NCBI RefSeq assembly: GCF_004785665.1
Contig: NZ_SRPJ01000001.1
Coordinates: 868,001 to 932,000 of the forward strand
Direction: 5' to 3'
Length of the DNA stretch: 64,000 bases
Source of the DNA: Staphylococcus pragensis
GTDB lineage: Bacteria > Bacillota > Bacilli > Staphylococcales > Staphylococcaceae
Part shown: positions 9,097 to 20,975 of the stretch, piece by piece
Position numbering within the stretch: position 1 is the first letter of the stretch
Layout of the letters: each line of letters starts with the position of its first letter
Notes under the pieces: model-generated
The model's database searches: none
Seen by the model: only the letters and a program-made list of their open reading frames with translations
Told to the model about the DNA's origin: nothing
Made by a program: the position numbers and the translations under genes

Positions 9097-9873
9097 TTAT
9101 GCTTCACAGCATGATCTATTATGTTGATGATCAACAAATTTTACGGGATGACCATAAATCTTAGAAATTTCAACTTCATCAAGAGATTTAAACTCTTCAG
9201 TTGATCCATGGAAATGTAGATGTTTATTAAGGCAAGCCACTTTAGTAGCTGTATCGGCTACTACACCAATATCATGAGTGACAAGTATAATTGTAATACC
9301 TTCATGTTTTAAGCGTTCTAGTGTTTCATAGAATTCACTGACATGTTTCGCATCTATCCCATTTGTCGGTTCATCAAGTATTAACACTGAAGGATTAGAG
9401 ATTAAAGCACGAGCGATTAAAATTCGTTGTTGCTGTCCCCCAGAAAGCTCGGCAATATTTTTATCAATTAGATGATGAATATTTAATCTACGCAATACAT
9501 CCTCTACTAATTTTTCGTCTTCTTTATTAAAACGTTGAAATAGTTTCTTAGTCTTTGCAAGACCACTTAATACTACTTCTCTCACGCTTGCTGGAAAGCC
9601 TGCTCTAAAAGCATTTGCTTTTTGAGATACATAACTTATTTTTAAAGCTGATTGTGTATTCTTTTTATAAGACTTTCCATCGATATAAATTTCACCATTT
9701 TGCAACGGAAGTAATCCTAGTATTATTTTTAATAATGTGGATTTACCCGCCCCATTTGGTCCAACAATTGCGAGAAAGTCACCTTTATTTATTTTTATAT
9801 TTATATTTTCAAGCACTTGTTTATTATCAAAAAAGTAATCAATATTTTTTAATTCAAATACGGGTTGGCTCAT
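9097..9873 (-). CDS. znuC: Zinc ABC transporter ATP-binding protein (ZnuC/MreA type)
   Basis: A 258-residue ABC ATPase. The Walker A motif GPNGAGKST is at 38-46, the signature LSGGQQQR at 143-150, and Walker B ending LILDEPT at 164-170. The tail is rich in His and Cys (HQHNRSCCE), fitting a metal transporter. The start at 9873 is preceded by GAGGTGA; the frame is open to 9900 but the extra part lacks a site. It is the first gene of the operon and its promoter overlaps a Zur-like operator. Confidence 0.9.
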   Translation of the reverse strand: MSQPVFELKNIDYFFDNKQVLENINIKINKGDFLAIVGPNGAGKSTLLKIILGLLPLQNGEIYIDGKSYKKNTQSALKISYVSQKANAFRAGFPASVREVVLSGLAKTKKLFQRFNKEDEKLVEDVLRRLNIHHLIDKNIAELSGGQQQRILIARALISNPSVLILDEPTNGIDAKHVSEFYETLERLKHEGITIILVTHDIGVVADTATKVACLNKHLHFHGSTEEFKSLDEVEISKIYGHPVKFVDHQHNRSCCEA

Positions 9874-9891
9874 GATTTCACCTCGTTTAAT

Positions 9892-9920
9892 ACTATACAA
9901 TTAATGATTTAGTTTGTAAA
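9892..9920 (-). promoter_or_regulatory. Promoter of znuC-znuB-zur operon
   Basis: TTTACA (9920-9915), 17 bases, TATAGT (9897-9892) on the minus strand; both hexamers match the consensus at five of six. The -35 box overlaps the Zur-like operator at 9917-9939. The leader would be very short, about 12 bases. Confidence 0.6.
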
Positions 9921-9939
9921 TAGTAATGTTTACGACTTA
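9917..9939. promoter_or_regulatory. Zur operator (Zur box)
   Basis: This 23-bp imperfect palindrome has half-sites TAAATAGTAA and TTACGACTTA around TGT. Against the Gram-positive Zur box as I remember it (TAAATCGTAA N3 TTACGATTTA), each half-site matches nine of ten positions. It overlaps the -35 box of the zinc operon, a classic place for repression. Confidence 0.75.
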
Positions 9940-9945
9940 ACAAAT

Positions 9946-10052
9946 AAAAAAAGGAGTGGGACTAAATTCAAGTTGAATTCGTAGTCCCACTCCCGCACTA
10001 AAATGACTAATGTTAAGAAACGTTAGATATAAGCAACATCTCAAATTAGTCA
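9946..10052 (-). repeat. Type A intergenic hairpin element, copy 1 (also nfo terminator)
   Basis: A 12-bp perfect stem (9953-9964 with 9982-9993, core GGAGTGGGACTA) has a second inverted repeat inside it (9965-9971 with 9973-9979). Read on the minus strand it ends in seven T, so it can terminate nfo transcription. A second stem, TGACTAAT (10004-10011) with ATTAGTCA (10045-10052), flanks it. Copy 2 at 14223-14335 has the same plan. Confidence 0.75.
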
Positions 10053-10131
10053 GCTTTTGCGAATTTGCTATAAGGTTTCAAAATATTATTTTTGTCTTAA
10101 GCGCTTAATAGTCTTAGTAATAATTTATATA

Positions 10132-11031
<900 letters not shown>

Positions 11032-12378
11032 CTATCCTTTTTTATTATTCTTTCTTTGTTGTCTACTTTGACGTTTACTATATTGTTTACGTTCTTGACG
11101 TTTCATTTTTTCAACTTCACGTTTAAATTTCTTTTTATAACCTGGTTTAACTTTATTCTTAGTTTTACTTCTTACTTTATGTTTTACTTCATTTGTTAAG
11201 TGATCGTCTTTTCTTTCACGTTTACGTCTGACATTATGTGCTTTTATCGGTGTTAACTCGCCATTTTTGACGTCTACATTTTCAAAATGATAACCTTTAT
11301 CTTCAATTAAAGAGATATTATGTTCTTCGTCAGGACTATACATTGTGATAGCTACGCCTTTGTAATTACCACGGCCAGTTCTACCGACTCTGTGCGTAAA
11401 GAAATCAATATCATTAGGAACATCAAAGTTGATAACATGACTTACGCCTTCAATATCAATACCACGAGATGCTAAATCACTAGCAATGACGTATTGGAAA
11501 TCCAAGTTGCGTATACGTTTCATTTGTTGCTTACGTTCTCTAGGAGTTAAACCGCCGTGAATCATACCGACTTTAATGCCAGCTTCATTGAGTGAATCAG
11601 CTAATTCATTAGCATTATCTCTACTATTACAGAAGACGATACATAAATAAGGGTTTAGTATATCAATTAATTGAAGTGTCTTATCCACTTTTTCTGTACC
11701 TTTAGTAGGAATTAAGTAAAATTCAATATTCTTTTTATTTTGAGATTTAGAATCAACAACTACGAAATCAGGATTGTTTAAATATTTATTTAAAAATGGT
11801 TGAAGCGATTTAGGAATCGTAGCGCTAAATACCGCAATATTCGCATTATCATCTAAACGAGCTGCAATGTAGTCTACATCTTCAATTAAACCTAAATCAA
11901 TCATAAGATCTGCTTCATCCACTACCAAATATGAAGCTAAATGAACATGTAAGTGACCACCTTGAGCCAAATCATTAATTCGTGTAGGTGTACCTATAAC
12001 TAATTGTGGTTGAATATTAGTACGTTGTTTATCTTTTTCAATATCTGTACCGCCAATAAACAAACTTACTTTTACATCAGTTTTGAATTTTGCTAAATGA
12101 CTAGCTGCTTGGAATAATTGTTGTGCTAATTCACGTGTTGGTGCCACCACAATTGCTTGAGGTTCTTGAATTTCTGGATTAATAGAATCCATTAAAGGTA
12201 ATAAAAATGAATGAGATTTACCAGTACCAGTTTGTGATTGACCGATTAAATTAACACCCTTTTTAATTCTTGGAATAATTCTGTTTTGTATTTCTGTTGG
12301 TTTTTCAAAATTAAGATCTTTAACAGCATCAATTAATTTTGAATCTAAATTAAATAATTCAAATGGATGATTTGGCAT
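11032..12378 (-). CDS. cshB: DEAD-box ATP-dependent RNA helicase CshB
   Basis: A 448-residue DEAD-box helicase. The Q-motif region is followed by motif I QTGTGKS near residue 50, DEAD in VVDEADLM near 153, SAT in FSATIPK near 185, and HRVGRTGR near 331. The last 70 or so residues are rich in Lys and Arg (KRKERK- and KKFKR-like runs), an RNA-binding tail. In Bacillus CshB acts in cold adaptation and RNA turnover. It lies between the NIF3-family gene and nfo, probably in one operon from trmK to nfo. Confidence 0.92.
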   Translation of the reverse strand: MPNHPFELFNLDSKLIDAVKDLNFEKPTEIQNRIIPRIKKGVNLIGQSQTGTGKSHSFLLPLMDSINPEIQEPQAIVVAPTRELAQQLFQAASHLAKFKTDVKVSLFIGGTDIEKDKQRTNIQPQLVIGTPTRINDLAQGGHLHVHLASYLVVDEADLMIDLGLIEDVDYIAARLDDNANIAVFSATIPKSLQPFLNKYLNNPDFVVVDSKSQNKKNIEFYLIPTKGTEKVDKTLQLIDILNPYLCIVFCNSRDNANELADSLNEAGIKVGMIHGGLTPRERKQQMKRIRNLDFQYVIASDLASRGIDIEGVSHVINFDVPNDIDFFTHRVGRTGRGNYKGVAITMYSPDEEHNISLIEDKGYHFENVDVKNGELTPIKAHNVRRKRERKDDHLTNEVKHKVRSKTKNKVKPGYKKKFKREVEKMKRQERKQYSKRQSRQQRKNNKKG

Positions 12379-12423
12379 CGATTTAGCCTCCTTGTATCAT
12401 TCTTGTAGTATATTTTTTAAGTT

Positions 12424-13524
12424 TTACATATAAGTGAAGGGATCGGTATTAATATCAGAAGATTCAATTTTAAAATCAACACTGAATTCAAACAACCATT
12501 GATTTAATAACGTTTTTAGTCCATCTCTCATAACATATTCACTATAGTGATTGATATCTAATAAATTAATACCATTCGTTTTAGCATCTAAAGCATCATG
12601 ATGTTTAATATCACCAGTTATAAAGATATCTGCGCCTTTATTAATAGCCATTTGTTCAAAGCCAATGCCAGCACCACCGATAATTGCCACTTTACGTATA
12701 ATAGCGTTCTCATCACCAGTAAATCTCACGCTAGGAATTTGAAGTTGTTGTTTCACTTGCTTTACAAAGTCTTTAATCGCTACTGGCTCAGTGACTTCTC
12801 CAATTTTCCCTAGACCATAATTAGCTGTTTTAGTCATTTTAATAAAGTCGTAAACTGGTGTTTCATACGGATGATTTTCAATAATCTTAGTTTCAGCTAA
12901 ATGACGTTGATGATTTTTTATCATAAACTCTACTTTTACTTCATCTACATATTCTATACTATCAATTTGTCCTAAATGTGGATTTGCATTTCCTAGTGGT
13001 TTAAATTGACCTTTTCCTTCAGACTCATAAAAACAATATTCGTAATTGCCTTCTTGCGCTAAACCAGCCTGATCTAAACTATCTTTAAAGTCTTCAACAT
13101 TATCTTTTGGAATATAAGTTTGAACTTTATAATAGGTCGCCTGTTCATTGTTTAAAAACGTAATATTATGCAGATTTAATTTTTGAGCAAGCATTTCATT
13201 TACGCCGTCAACATGATTATCAAGATTAGTGTGCAATGCAATAAGTTGGATATCATTTGAGATAATTTTACGGATTAATTTCCCATATCCATCGTCAGTG
13301 ATGTTTTTAATTCCTTTGAAAATTAAGGGATGGTGAGCAATTATCGTATTAAAACCTTTCATTATAGCTTGGTCTACTACTGCATCAGTACAATCTAGAG
13401 TGGTCAATATACCAGTGATTTCTTTATCATTACTTCCAATTAATAAACCTACATTGTCCCACTCTTCAGCAGTATTTAAAGGAACATTCTTATCAATTAC
13501 AGACATTAACTGCTTAATTTTCAT
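12424..13524 (-). CDS. NIF3/YqfO-family protein with metal-binding sites
   Basis: A 366-residue protein of the NIF3 (YqfO/DUF34) family. N- and C-terminal NIF3 halves flank a central PII-like insert (about residues 130-230). Metal-site motifs are visible as AHHPLIFKG near residue 64 and TGDIKHHDA near 315. The function is unsettled; GTP cyclohydrolase I type 2 is a common but doubtful label. Two adjacent ATG codons (13527, 13524) follow GAGGTG; the second has the better spacing. It overlaps the trmK 3' end by 11 bases. Confidence 0.85.
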   Translation of the reverse strand: MKIKQLMSVIDKNVPLNTAEEWDNVGLLIGSNDKEITGILTTLDCTDAVVDQAIMKGFNTIIAHHPLIFKGIKNITDDGYGKLIRKIISNDIQLIALHTNLDNHVDGVNEMLAQKLNLHNITFLNNEQATYYKVQTYIPKDNVEDFKDSLDQAGLAQEGNYEYCFYESEGKGQFKPLGNANPHLGQIDSIEYVDEVKVEFMIKNHQRHLAETKIIENHPYETPVYDFIKMTKTANYGLGKIGEVTEPVAIKDFVKQVKQQLQIPSVRFTGDENAIIRKVAIIGGAGIGFEQMAINKGADIFITGDIKHHDALDAKTNGINLLDINHYSEYVMRDGLKTLLNQWLFEFSVDFKIESSDINTDPFTYM

Positions 13525-14203
13525 CATTTAGCACCTCTTTAATCAATGATATTTCATTTTCTATCTCTTTAAGTCTCTCATGATGAACTTCTGAATTCAA
13601 TTGTTTACGAATGTGTTCTAATGCTTCTAATTCTCTATGCCACTTTTTATAAAAAATAGATGTTTTATTTTCAATTAATTTAGGTCCAAATTTTAAATTA
13701 AATTTATTTAGATATTCAATATTTTGAGTATACTCACTAACTACTATTTCATAAATGTGGCCCTTTTCTTCAATAATTTCTTCTGCAATAATTTCATAAT
13801 TCAAGTTTTGCAATGTTTGACGCAAAACTTCAGTTTGAATATTACTTTGTAAAATTAAACGAGGATGATTACTTAATTTATCTTTACCCTCACTTAAAAT
13901 TTTAGCGATTAAAGGGCCACCCATGCCACAAATAGTGATATTATGCACATTATCATTTTGGTTAATCACACTTAAACCATCGCCTAAACGTACATCAATT
14001 GATTGGTTAAATTGATATTCTGTTACATTTCTTTTTGCAGCTTCAAAAGGGCCTTTAATCACTTCACCCGCTATTACAGTTTGGCAGAGACTATTTTGAA
14101 GGGCATAGATAGGCAAATAAGCATGATCTGAGCCAATATCTGCCATCATACCAGGTAATAAATATCGACTTACAGCTTTTAATCTTTCATTTAAATTAAT
14201 CAT
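13514..14203 (-). CDS. trmK: tRNA (adenine-N1) methyltransferase TrmK
   Basis: A 229-residue SAM-dependent methyltransferase that makes m1A22 in tRNA. The SAM-binding motif ADIGSDHAYLP is near residue 22 and the catalytic-region motif ICGMGGPLI near 90, followed by a C-terminal coiled-coil helix. Length and motifs fit the TrmK/YqfN family. It overlaps the following NIF3-family gene, so they are translationally coupled. The intergenic hairpin region before it separates it from rpoD. Confidence 0.9.
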   Translation of the reverse strand: MINLNERLKAVSRYLLPGMMADIGSDHAYLPIYALQNSLCQTVIAGEVIKGPFEAAKRNVTEYQFNQSIDVRLGDGLSVINQNDNVHNITICGMGGPLIAKILSEGKDKLSNHPRLILQSNIQTEVLRQTLQNLNYEIIAEEIIEEKGHIYEIVVSEYTQNIEYLNKFNLKFGPKLIENKTSIFYKKWHRELEALEHIRKQLNSEVHHERLKEIENEISLIKEVLNDEN

Positions 14204-14222
14204 AATAAACTCCTTTTACTAT

Positions 14223-14335
14223 AAAAAGGGAGTGAGACAGAAATCCTAATTTATTAAAAGATTTCGTCGTCTCACCCCAGCAAAGATGACTAGATTTGAA
14301 TAAAGCTCAATTGAAGCGCATATTTAAATCAGTCA
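14223..14335 (-). repeat. Type A intergenic hairpin element, copy 2 (also rpoD terminator)
   Basis: The first stem pairs GGGAGTGAGACAGAAATC (14228-14245) with 14260-14278, with one mismatch, and ends in five T on the minus strand, so it can terminate rpoD. A second stem pairs TGACTaGATTT (14287-14297, one bulged A) with AAATCAGTCA (14326-14335). The plan matches copy 1 at 9946-10052, while the stem bases differ in a way that keeps pairing. Confidence 0.75.
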
Positions 14336-14358
14336 GCTACTGCCTACATAATAACTAA

Positions 14359-14386
14359 GGCTGAGATACTTAATTTTATCCCAGCC
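14359..14386. repeat. Type B intergenic hairpin, copy 1
   Basis: GGCTGAGATA (14359-14368) pairs with TATCCCAGCC (14377-14386), with one A-C mismatch. The same core, GGCTGAGAYA, recurs at 37320-37348 and 50228-50258. There is no T tract on either side here, so a terminator role is not supported for this copy. Confidence 0.6.
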
Positions 14387-14472
14387 CCCAATTTTCATAT
14401 CCGAGTCATATTTAGATTTATCAATGCTCTTTCATCTTTAAAATCATTTGATTCAAATTTTAAATGAGATGA

Positions 14473-15865
<1,393 letters not shown>

Positions 15866-17677
15866 TTACATTCTCTGTTTATTTTTATTAACGATAAGCC
15901 CTAAATAATATTTTTGCATTTCAACATCGCCAATGCGTGATGCTTCACGCAATTTATGATTTAATTCTTCTATTGAATCTTCATATTTGTGTTCATTTAT
16001 ACTTTTAATATAATCATCAATCTCGTTATCATAAGGTTCATTATTTAATTCATAATTGTCTAAGGTAATCACAGCTTCTCGTACATCATTATCATCGATA
16101 TACAAGATGATATCACTAATCGTATATTTATCGTTTTCAGCGTAATACTCTTTTAAAAGTTGAAAAATACTTTGAAAATATTTATTAGAGAAATCTTCAT
16201 CTTCAAGTTCTCTATGATAATTTAAAAAGATATCTTTATCATTCATAAAATGTTTGAGCAAAGCGCGCTGAGCTTTTTCTTGCTTATTTAGATGAGTGAA
16301 AATAGTCGAAATATTAGGTGCATGATTATCATTATAATTATAGTCATAATCGGATGGGTAATAGACATCATTCGGTATATATTGTTGTTGATAATTAACA
16401 TCATTATTTAATGTAGTCGGATCAACATTAAATACATCAGCTACATCTTGGACCACTTTCTTTTGTAGGATTGATGAGTGCATCATTGCTATATCTTGCG
16501 TCACTTCTTTAAGATAGCGTTCATAAGCTAAGTCATTATTATTAATTTCATCTTTATGACTATTAACTTTAAATAAAATAAATGACTTTTTCTCATTATT
16601 AACAAATTCTATAAACTTCTCTTTTCCGTACTTTGTTATATATTCATCTGGGTCCATATTTTTAGGTAACTGAACAACAAATACATTCAAACCTTGTTGT
16701 AGCAATGTTTGTCCAGTTTTTAGTGTAGCCTCTTGACCAGCAAAGTCCCCATCAAACATAAGTGTAATATTAGAAGTGAGCTTTTTAAGAACAGTAATAT
16801 GCTCATCAGATAAAGCAGTCCCCATACTTGCCACTACTGTTTTAAGCCCAGAATAATCAGCTTTGATAACATCCATGAATCCTTCAAGTAATATCACTTC
16901 GTCATTTTTACGAATAGACTTTCTAGCTTTATCAAGATTATAGAGTAATCTTCTTTTTTGAAAAATGGGTGTCTCAGGGCTATTTAAATATTTAGGTTCT
17001 TGATTATTATAAGTACGACCAGAATAGCCGACAATTCTACCTTGAGCGTTCATTAATGGAAACATAATACGGTCTCTAAAACGATCGTAATAACTGAAGT
17101 TTTCTTCATTTCGTGATAACAAACCTGCTTCATAAGCCAGTTCAATATCATAGCCCTTTTTCTCAAGGAAATCATGACAAAAATGTGAGTTATTTGGCGC
17201 ATAACCAATACCACGTGATTTAATAAGTTCTTCAGTAAATCCTCGGTCCATTAAGTAGTTAAGTGCCTCTTCACCCTCAACCGTCTTCATTAAGGCATAC
17301 ATATAGTATTCTTGAATGCTTTCATGCATTTCAATCATACTTAAATCATCTGAAGCAATTTGTGTAGTTTGTTGACTAGTATTTCCAACATCAACTTTTA
17401 TATTAACACGCTCTCCTAGTTCTTTAACTGCTTCAACAAACGAAATGTCTTTAATTTCTTGAGTAAATTGAAAGACATTACCACCCTTTTTACAACCAAA
17501 GCAATGACAGATTTGTTTATCTTCTGAAACTGTAAAAGATGGCGTTTTTTCATCATGAAAAGGACACAAACCAATATAATTGCGTCCTCTCTTTTCTAAT
17601 TTCACATATTCACTAACTAAATCTAGTATATCTGTTTTTTCTTTTATTTCATTAATAACTGACTGTTCAATTCGCAA
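15866..17677 (-). CDS. dnaG: DNA primase
   Basis: A 603-residue primase that makes RNA primers at the replication fork. The N-terminal CHC2 zinc finger has ligands C38, H41, C59 and C62. The TOPRIM core includes EGFMD and the DGD-type motif in [12 protein letters not shown] near residue 305. The C-terminal 140 residues form the DnaB-helicase interaction domain. Length is normal for staphylococci. It is followed by rpoD, the conserved dnaG-rpoD part of the macromolecular synthesis operon, with yqfL and ccpN upstream. Confidence 0.95.
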   Translation of the reverse strand: MRIEQSVINEIKEKTDILDLVSEYVKLEKRGRNYIGLCPFHDEKTPSFTVSEDKQICHCFGCKKGGNVFQFTQEIKDISFVEAVKELGERVNIKVDVGNTSQQTTQIASDDLSMIEMHESIQEYYMYALMKTVEGEEALNYLMDRGFTEELIKSRGIGYAPNNSHFCHDFLEKKGYDIELAYEAGLLSRNEENFSYYDRFRDRIMFPLMNAQGRIVGYSGRTYNNQEPKYLNSPETPIFQKRRLLYNLDKARKSIRKNDEVILLEGFMDVIKADYSGLKTVVASMGTALSDEHITVLKKLTSNITLMFDGDFAGQEATLKTGQTLLQQGLNVFVVQLPKNMDPDEYITKYGKEKFIEFVNNEKKSFILFKVNSHKDEINNNDLAYERYLKEVTQDIAMMHSSILQKKVVQDVADVFNVDPTTLNNDVNYQQQYIPNDVYYPSDYDYNYNDNHAPNISTIFTHLNKQEKAQRALLKHFMNDKDIFLNYHRELEDEDFSNKYFQSIFQLLKEYYAENDKYTISDIILYIDDNDVREAVITLDNYELNNEPYDNEIDDYIKSINEHKYEDSIEELNHKLREASRIGDVEMQKYYLGLIVNKNKQRM

Positions 17678-17737
17678 AATAAATCACCTATTAAATATTA
17701 GTCATAATATTATACCTTTATCGCTTAAAATTTAAAA

Positions 17738-18553
17738 TTATTTTGCTTGTTGTTCAATAATATGAAGCACATCGTTTGCAGTTTCTTCAATTGCTTTATC
17801 AGATACATCAATCACCGGGCATCCAATTCGTTCAACAATTTCTTCAAAAAATTCAATTTCTTCTTTAATACGTTTTTCATTTGCATATCTAGCTAAATCG
17901 CTAAGACCTAGCTGTTTTAATCGTTGTTTACGAATTCGATTTAGTTTATCTTCACTAATACGAAGTGCAATGCATTTAGAAGGATCTATCTCGAATAGAG
18001 CTTCTGGTGGTGTAACTTCCGGTACAATTGGTACATTCATTACTTTATAACTTTTATGTGCTAAGTATTGAGATAAAGGCGTTTTAGATGTTCTTGAAAC
18101 ACCTATTAATACGATATCTGCTTTAGGTAGACCTTTAGGATCTTTACCATCATCATATTTAACCGCAAACTCAATGGCATCAATTTTTTTAAAGTAAGCG
18201 TCATCTAATCGATGCACTCTGCCGGGTTGATTATATGGATTATCATTAAATGAGTCTTTTAATAGTCCCATTAATGGCCCCATAATATCTACAGATTTAA
18301 GTTGATGATTTTCGATTTTTTCTTCCATGTAATCTTTCATCTCTGGTTTAACAAGTGTATAAACTATAATAGCATTTTGATCAATCGCAACTTGTATAAC
18401 CTCATCGATATTTTCAAAGGTCTCAATATATGGATATCTTAAAAACTCATGTTTACACTCTTTGGGATTAAATTGAGAAACGCATGCTCTTGCTACAAGT
18501 TCTGCAGTTTCTCCAATCGAGTCGGATGCGATGATAATCTTTATATCTTCCAT
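17738..18553 (-). CDS. yqfL: PPDK regulatory protein family (YqfL): bifunctional kinase / phosphorylase
   Basis: A 271-residue protein of the DUF299 family, with a P-loop-like motif GVSRTSKT at 151-158 and the N-terminal [10 protein letters not shown]. In plants and some bacteria this family phosphorylates and dephosphorylates a Thr on pyruvate-phosphate dikinase or PEP synthase using ADP or Pi. In Bacillus YqfL acts with CcpN to control gluconeogenic genes. No dikinase gene is in this window. It starts 11 bases after the ccpN stop, so the two are one operon, consistent with the Bacillus partnership. Confidence 0.88.
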   Translation of the reverse strand: MEDIKIIIASDSIGETAELVARACVSQFNPKECKHEFLRYPYIETFENIDEVIQVAIDQNAIIVYTLVKPEMKDYMEEKIENHQLKSVDIMGPLMGLLKDSFNDNPYNQPGRVHRLDDAYFKKIDAIEFAVKYDDGKDPKGLPKADIVLIGVSRTSKTPLSQYLAHKSYKVMNVPIVPEVTPPEALFEIDPSKCIALRISEDKLNRIRKQRLKQLGLSDLARYANEKRIKEEIEFFEEIVERIGCPVIDVSDKAIEETANDVLHIIEQQAK

Positions 18554-18564
18554 CGTTATACCAC

Positions 18565-19188
18565 CTATTCTTTAAATAATGATACGAATAATTTCGCTAT
18601 TGTTGTTTTAGAAATACGACCTACTACTTGATACTTATTATTTTCTTTTTTTCTAACAATTGGGATAGAATCGATTTCTTTTTCAATCATTTGATCTGCT
18701 GCATATATGACTAATTCGTGTTCCTCTAAAAAAGTAAGATTAGGCATTCTAGACATATTAACGCCTACAGGCATTGTATGAATATCTTCACCAATCATAG
18801 ATGCGCGTAATAAGTCCTTTCTTGAACAAACACCTATAAAATCATTATTATCGTTAGTAATAAATAATGTTCCTGTATCTTCAAGAAAAATTGTACAAAT
18901 AGCATCATAAATGCTCATGTCTTCTTTCACAATGACAGGCGGTGACATATAATCTTTAACAATATATTGGCGTAATTGATCACTCAAAATTTTATTTTTT
19001 GATTTACCAGAATAATAATAACCAACACGTGGTCTAGCTTCAAGGAAACCTGACATTGTAAGGATAGCTAAGTCAGGTCGTAAAGTAGCACGAGTAAGTT
19101 GTAATTTTTCAGCGATATGCTCTCCAGTGATTGGGCCACCAGTTTTAACAATTTCGATTATCTGTTCTTGACGTTTACTCAGTTCTAT
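18565..19188 (-). CDS. ccpN: CcpN-family transcriptional repressor (HTH + two CBS domains), non-canonical start
   Basis: CcpN represses gluconeogenic genes in Bacillus. The frame encodes a winged helix (ELSKRQEQI, then [20 protein letters not shown]), followed by [12 protein letters not shown] and two CBS domains. The first ATG (19056) would delete the whole DNA-binding domain. No ATG, GTG or TTG occurs between the upstream stop and 19056. AAGGGGTGA lies 6 bases before ATA at 19188, giving 207 residues, close to the 212 I remember for Bacillus. A promoter at 19218-19246 puts the transcript start just upstream. The start could also be CTG (19182), or the ATA could be a sequence error. Confidence 0.75.
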   Translation of the reverse strand: MELSKRQEQIIEIVKTGGPITGEHIAEKLQLTRATLRPDLAILTMSGFLEARPRVGYYYSGKSKNKILSDQLRQYIVKDYMSPPVIVKEDMSIYDAICTIFLEDTGTLFITNDNNDFIGVCSRKDLLRASMIGEDIHTMPVGVNMSRMPNLTFLEEHELVIYAADQMIEKEIDSIPIVRKKENNKYQVVGRISKTTIAKLFVSLFKE

Positions 19189-19217
19189 AGGTCTTCACCC
19201 CTTTTAAATTCATTTCT

Positions 19218-19246
19218 ATTATACCCATTTATTTATTCTCCTACAA
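19218..19246 (-). promoter_or_regulatory. Promoter of ccpN-yqfL
   Basis: TTGTAG (19246-19241), 17 bases, TATAAT (19223-19218) on the minus strand. Transcription would start near 19211, leaving a leader of about 23 bases that carries the Shine-Dalgarno before the ATA at 19188. It stands back to back with the glyS T-box region. Confidence 0.6.
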
Positions 19247-19275
19247 ATGCATACAAATCCTTGCTTATAAATCAT

Positions 19276-19503
19276 CAATGAATTAAACTAATATTAAGCG
19301 AGTTAAGGACGGTGTGAGCTTAACAACATAACTTGGCCTAATCATTAAATTCATAAAAGCGAGTGTCTACACTAAATTGGGTGGAACCGCGGGTTAAAAT
19401 TAGTTTAAACTATATTATTTTTATATAGATAAATCAATTAACTCGTCCCAAGATAATAATAAATGTGACTCTACATTTATTTATTGTCTTGGGGCATTTT
19501 TTA
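19276..19503 (+). promoter_or_regulatory. Glycine T-box riboswitch upstream of glyS
   Basis: A tRNA-sensing leader on the plus strand. Stem I has its base near 19276 pairing with about 19342-19353 and an apical stem GTTAAG/CTTAAC around GACGGTGTGAG. A GGC at 19335-19337 lies in the right place for the glycine specifier. The T-box GGTGGAACCGCGG is at 19380-19392. The terminator hairpin is long (CCCAAGA near 19447-19453 with TCTTGGG near 19488-19493) and is followed by six T. Uncharged tRNA-Gly would favour the antiterminator and glyS expression. Confidence 0.9.
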
Positions 19504-19522
19504 TTCAAAAAGGAGAGATTAT

Positions 19523-20914
19523 ATGGTTAAAGATATGGATACTATCGTATCATTAGCGAAACACAGAGGATTCGTATTCCCTGGTAGTGATATTTATGGT
19601 GGTTTATCAAACACTTGGGATTACGGTCCATTAGGTGTTGAATTAAAAAATAATGTTAAAAAAGCTTGGTGGCAAAAATTCATTACGCAATCACCATTTA
19701 ACGTTGGTATTGACGCTGCTATCTTAATGAATCCTAAAACTTGGGAAGCATCTGGTCACTTAGGTAACTTTAATGACCCTATGATTGATAACAAAGACAG
19801 TAAAATTCGTTACCGTGCAGATAAATTAATCGAAGACTACATGCAAAAAGAAAAAGGCGATGAAAACTTTATTGCTGATGGCTTAAGCTTCGATGAAATG
19901 AAGAAAATTATCGACGACGAAGGTATTGTTTGCCCTGTTAGTGGTACAGCAAATTGGACTGATATTCGTCAATTCAATTTAATGTTCAAAACTTTCCAAG
20001 GTGTAACTGAAGATTCTACTAACGAAATTTTCTTACGTCCAGAAACTGCACAAGGTATTTTTGTAAACTACAAAAATGTACAACGTTCTATGCGTAAAAA
20101 ATTACCATTTGGTATTGGTCAAATTGGTAAATCTTTCCGTAACGAAATCACTCCAGGTAACTTCATTTTCAGAACAAGAGAATTTGAACAAATGGAATTA
20201 GAATTCTTCTGTAAACCTGGTGAAGAAATCGAGTGGCAAAATTATTGGAAAACATTCGCTAGCCAATGGTTAAAAGACTTAAATATTAACGAAGAAAATA
20301 TGCGTTTACGTGACCATGATGAAGAAGAATTATCTCACTATTCAAATGCAACAACAGATATCGAGTATCGTTTCCCATTTGGTTGGGGCGAACTTTGGGG
20401 TATCGCAAGTCGTACAGACTTTGACTTGAAAAAACATAGTGAACATTCAGGTGAAGACTTCAAATATCATGATCCTGAAACTAATGAAAAATACGTTCCA
20501 TACTGTATTGAACCATCATTAGGTGCTGACCGTGTTACATTAGCTTTCTTATGTGATGCATATGAAGAAGAAGGTGTAGAAGGAAGTAAAGATGCACGTA
20601 CAGTGATGCACTTCCACCCTGCTTTAGCACCATATAAAGCTGCAGTGTTACCATTAAGTAAAAAATTATCAGAAGAAGCAATTAAAATCTTCGAGCAACT
20701 AAGCACTAAATTCTCAGTTGATTTTGATGAATCTCAATCAATTGGTAAACGTTACCGTCGTCAAGATGAAATCGGTACACCATACTGTATCACGTTCGAT
20801 TTCGATTCATTAGAAGATAACCAAGTAACTGTTCGCGACAGAGATTCTATGGAACAAGTACGTATGCCTATTTCAGAATTAGAAACATTCTTAGCTGAAA
20901 AAGTCGCATTTTAA
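19523..20914 (+). CDS. glyS: Glycyl-tRNA synthetase (single-chain, class II)
   Basis: A 463-residue class II synthetase of the single-polypeptide alpha2 type, which charges tRNA-Gly. Motifs include [14 protein letters not shown] at the N-terminus, [19 protein letters not shown] (motif 2) and the late [10 protein letters not shown] (motif 3). The C-terminal anticodon-binding domain begins near residue 365. The frame is open to 19484 but that part lies inside the T-box terminator; AAGGAGAG precedes the ATG at 19523. It is one of only two plus-strand genes here and has its own terminator. Confidence 0.96.
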   Translation: MVKDMDTIVSLAKHRGFVFPGSDIYGGLSNTWDYGPLGVELKNNVKKAWWQKFITQSPFNVGIDAAILMNPKTWEASGHLGNFNDPMIDNKDSKIRYRADKLIEDYMQKEKGDENFIADGLSFDEMKKIIDDEGIVCPVSGTANWTDIRQFNLMFKTFQGVTEDSTNEIFLRPETAQGIFVNYKNVQRSMRKKLPFGIGQIGKSFRNEITPGNFIFRTREFEQMELEFFCKPGEEIEWQNYWKTFASQWLKDLNINEENMRLRDHDEEELSHYSNATTDIEYRFPFGWGELWGIASRTDFDLKKHSEHSGEDFKYHDPETNEKYVPYCIEPSLGADRVTLAFLCDAYEEEGVEGSKDARTVMHFHPALAPYKAAVLPLSKKLSEEAIKIFEQLSTKFSVDFDESQSIGKRYRRQDEIGTPYCITFDFDSLEDNQVTVRDRDSMEQVRMPISELETFLAEKVAF

Positions 20915-20927
20915 TAACTAAAATTAG

Positions 20928-20966
20928 AACCCACTTTAACATGACGATTGTTTAAGTGGGTTTTTT
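20928..20966 (+). terminator. Intrinsic terminator of glyS
   Basis: AACCCACTTTAAC (20928-20940) pairs with GTTTAAGTGGGTT (20950-20962), with one mismatch, followed by T residues to 20966. It lies between the convergent glyS and recO genes; the T tract favours the plus strand. Confidence 0.85.
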
Positions 20967-20975
20967 AGGTTTTTG

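Noticed and set aside
14420..14472. An inverted repeat just after the rpoD stop, as a second terminator.
   Set aside because: Pairing is interrupted, it is mostly A-T and there is no T tract on the minus strand; the type A element downstream is the better terminator.
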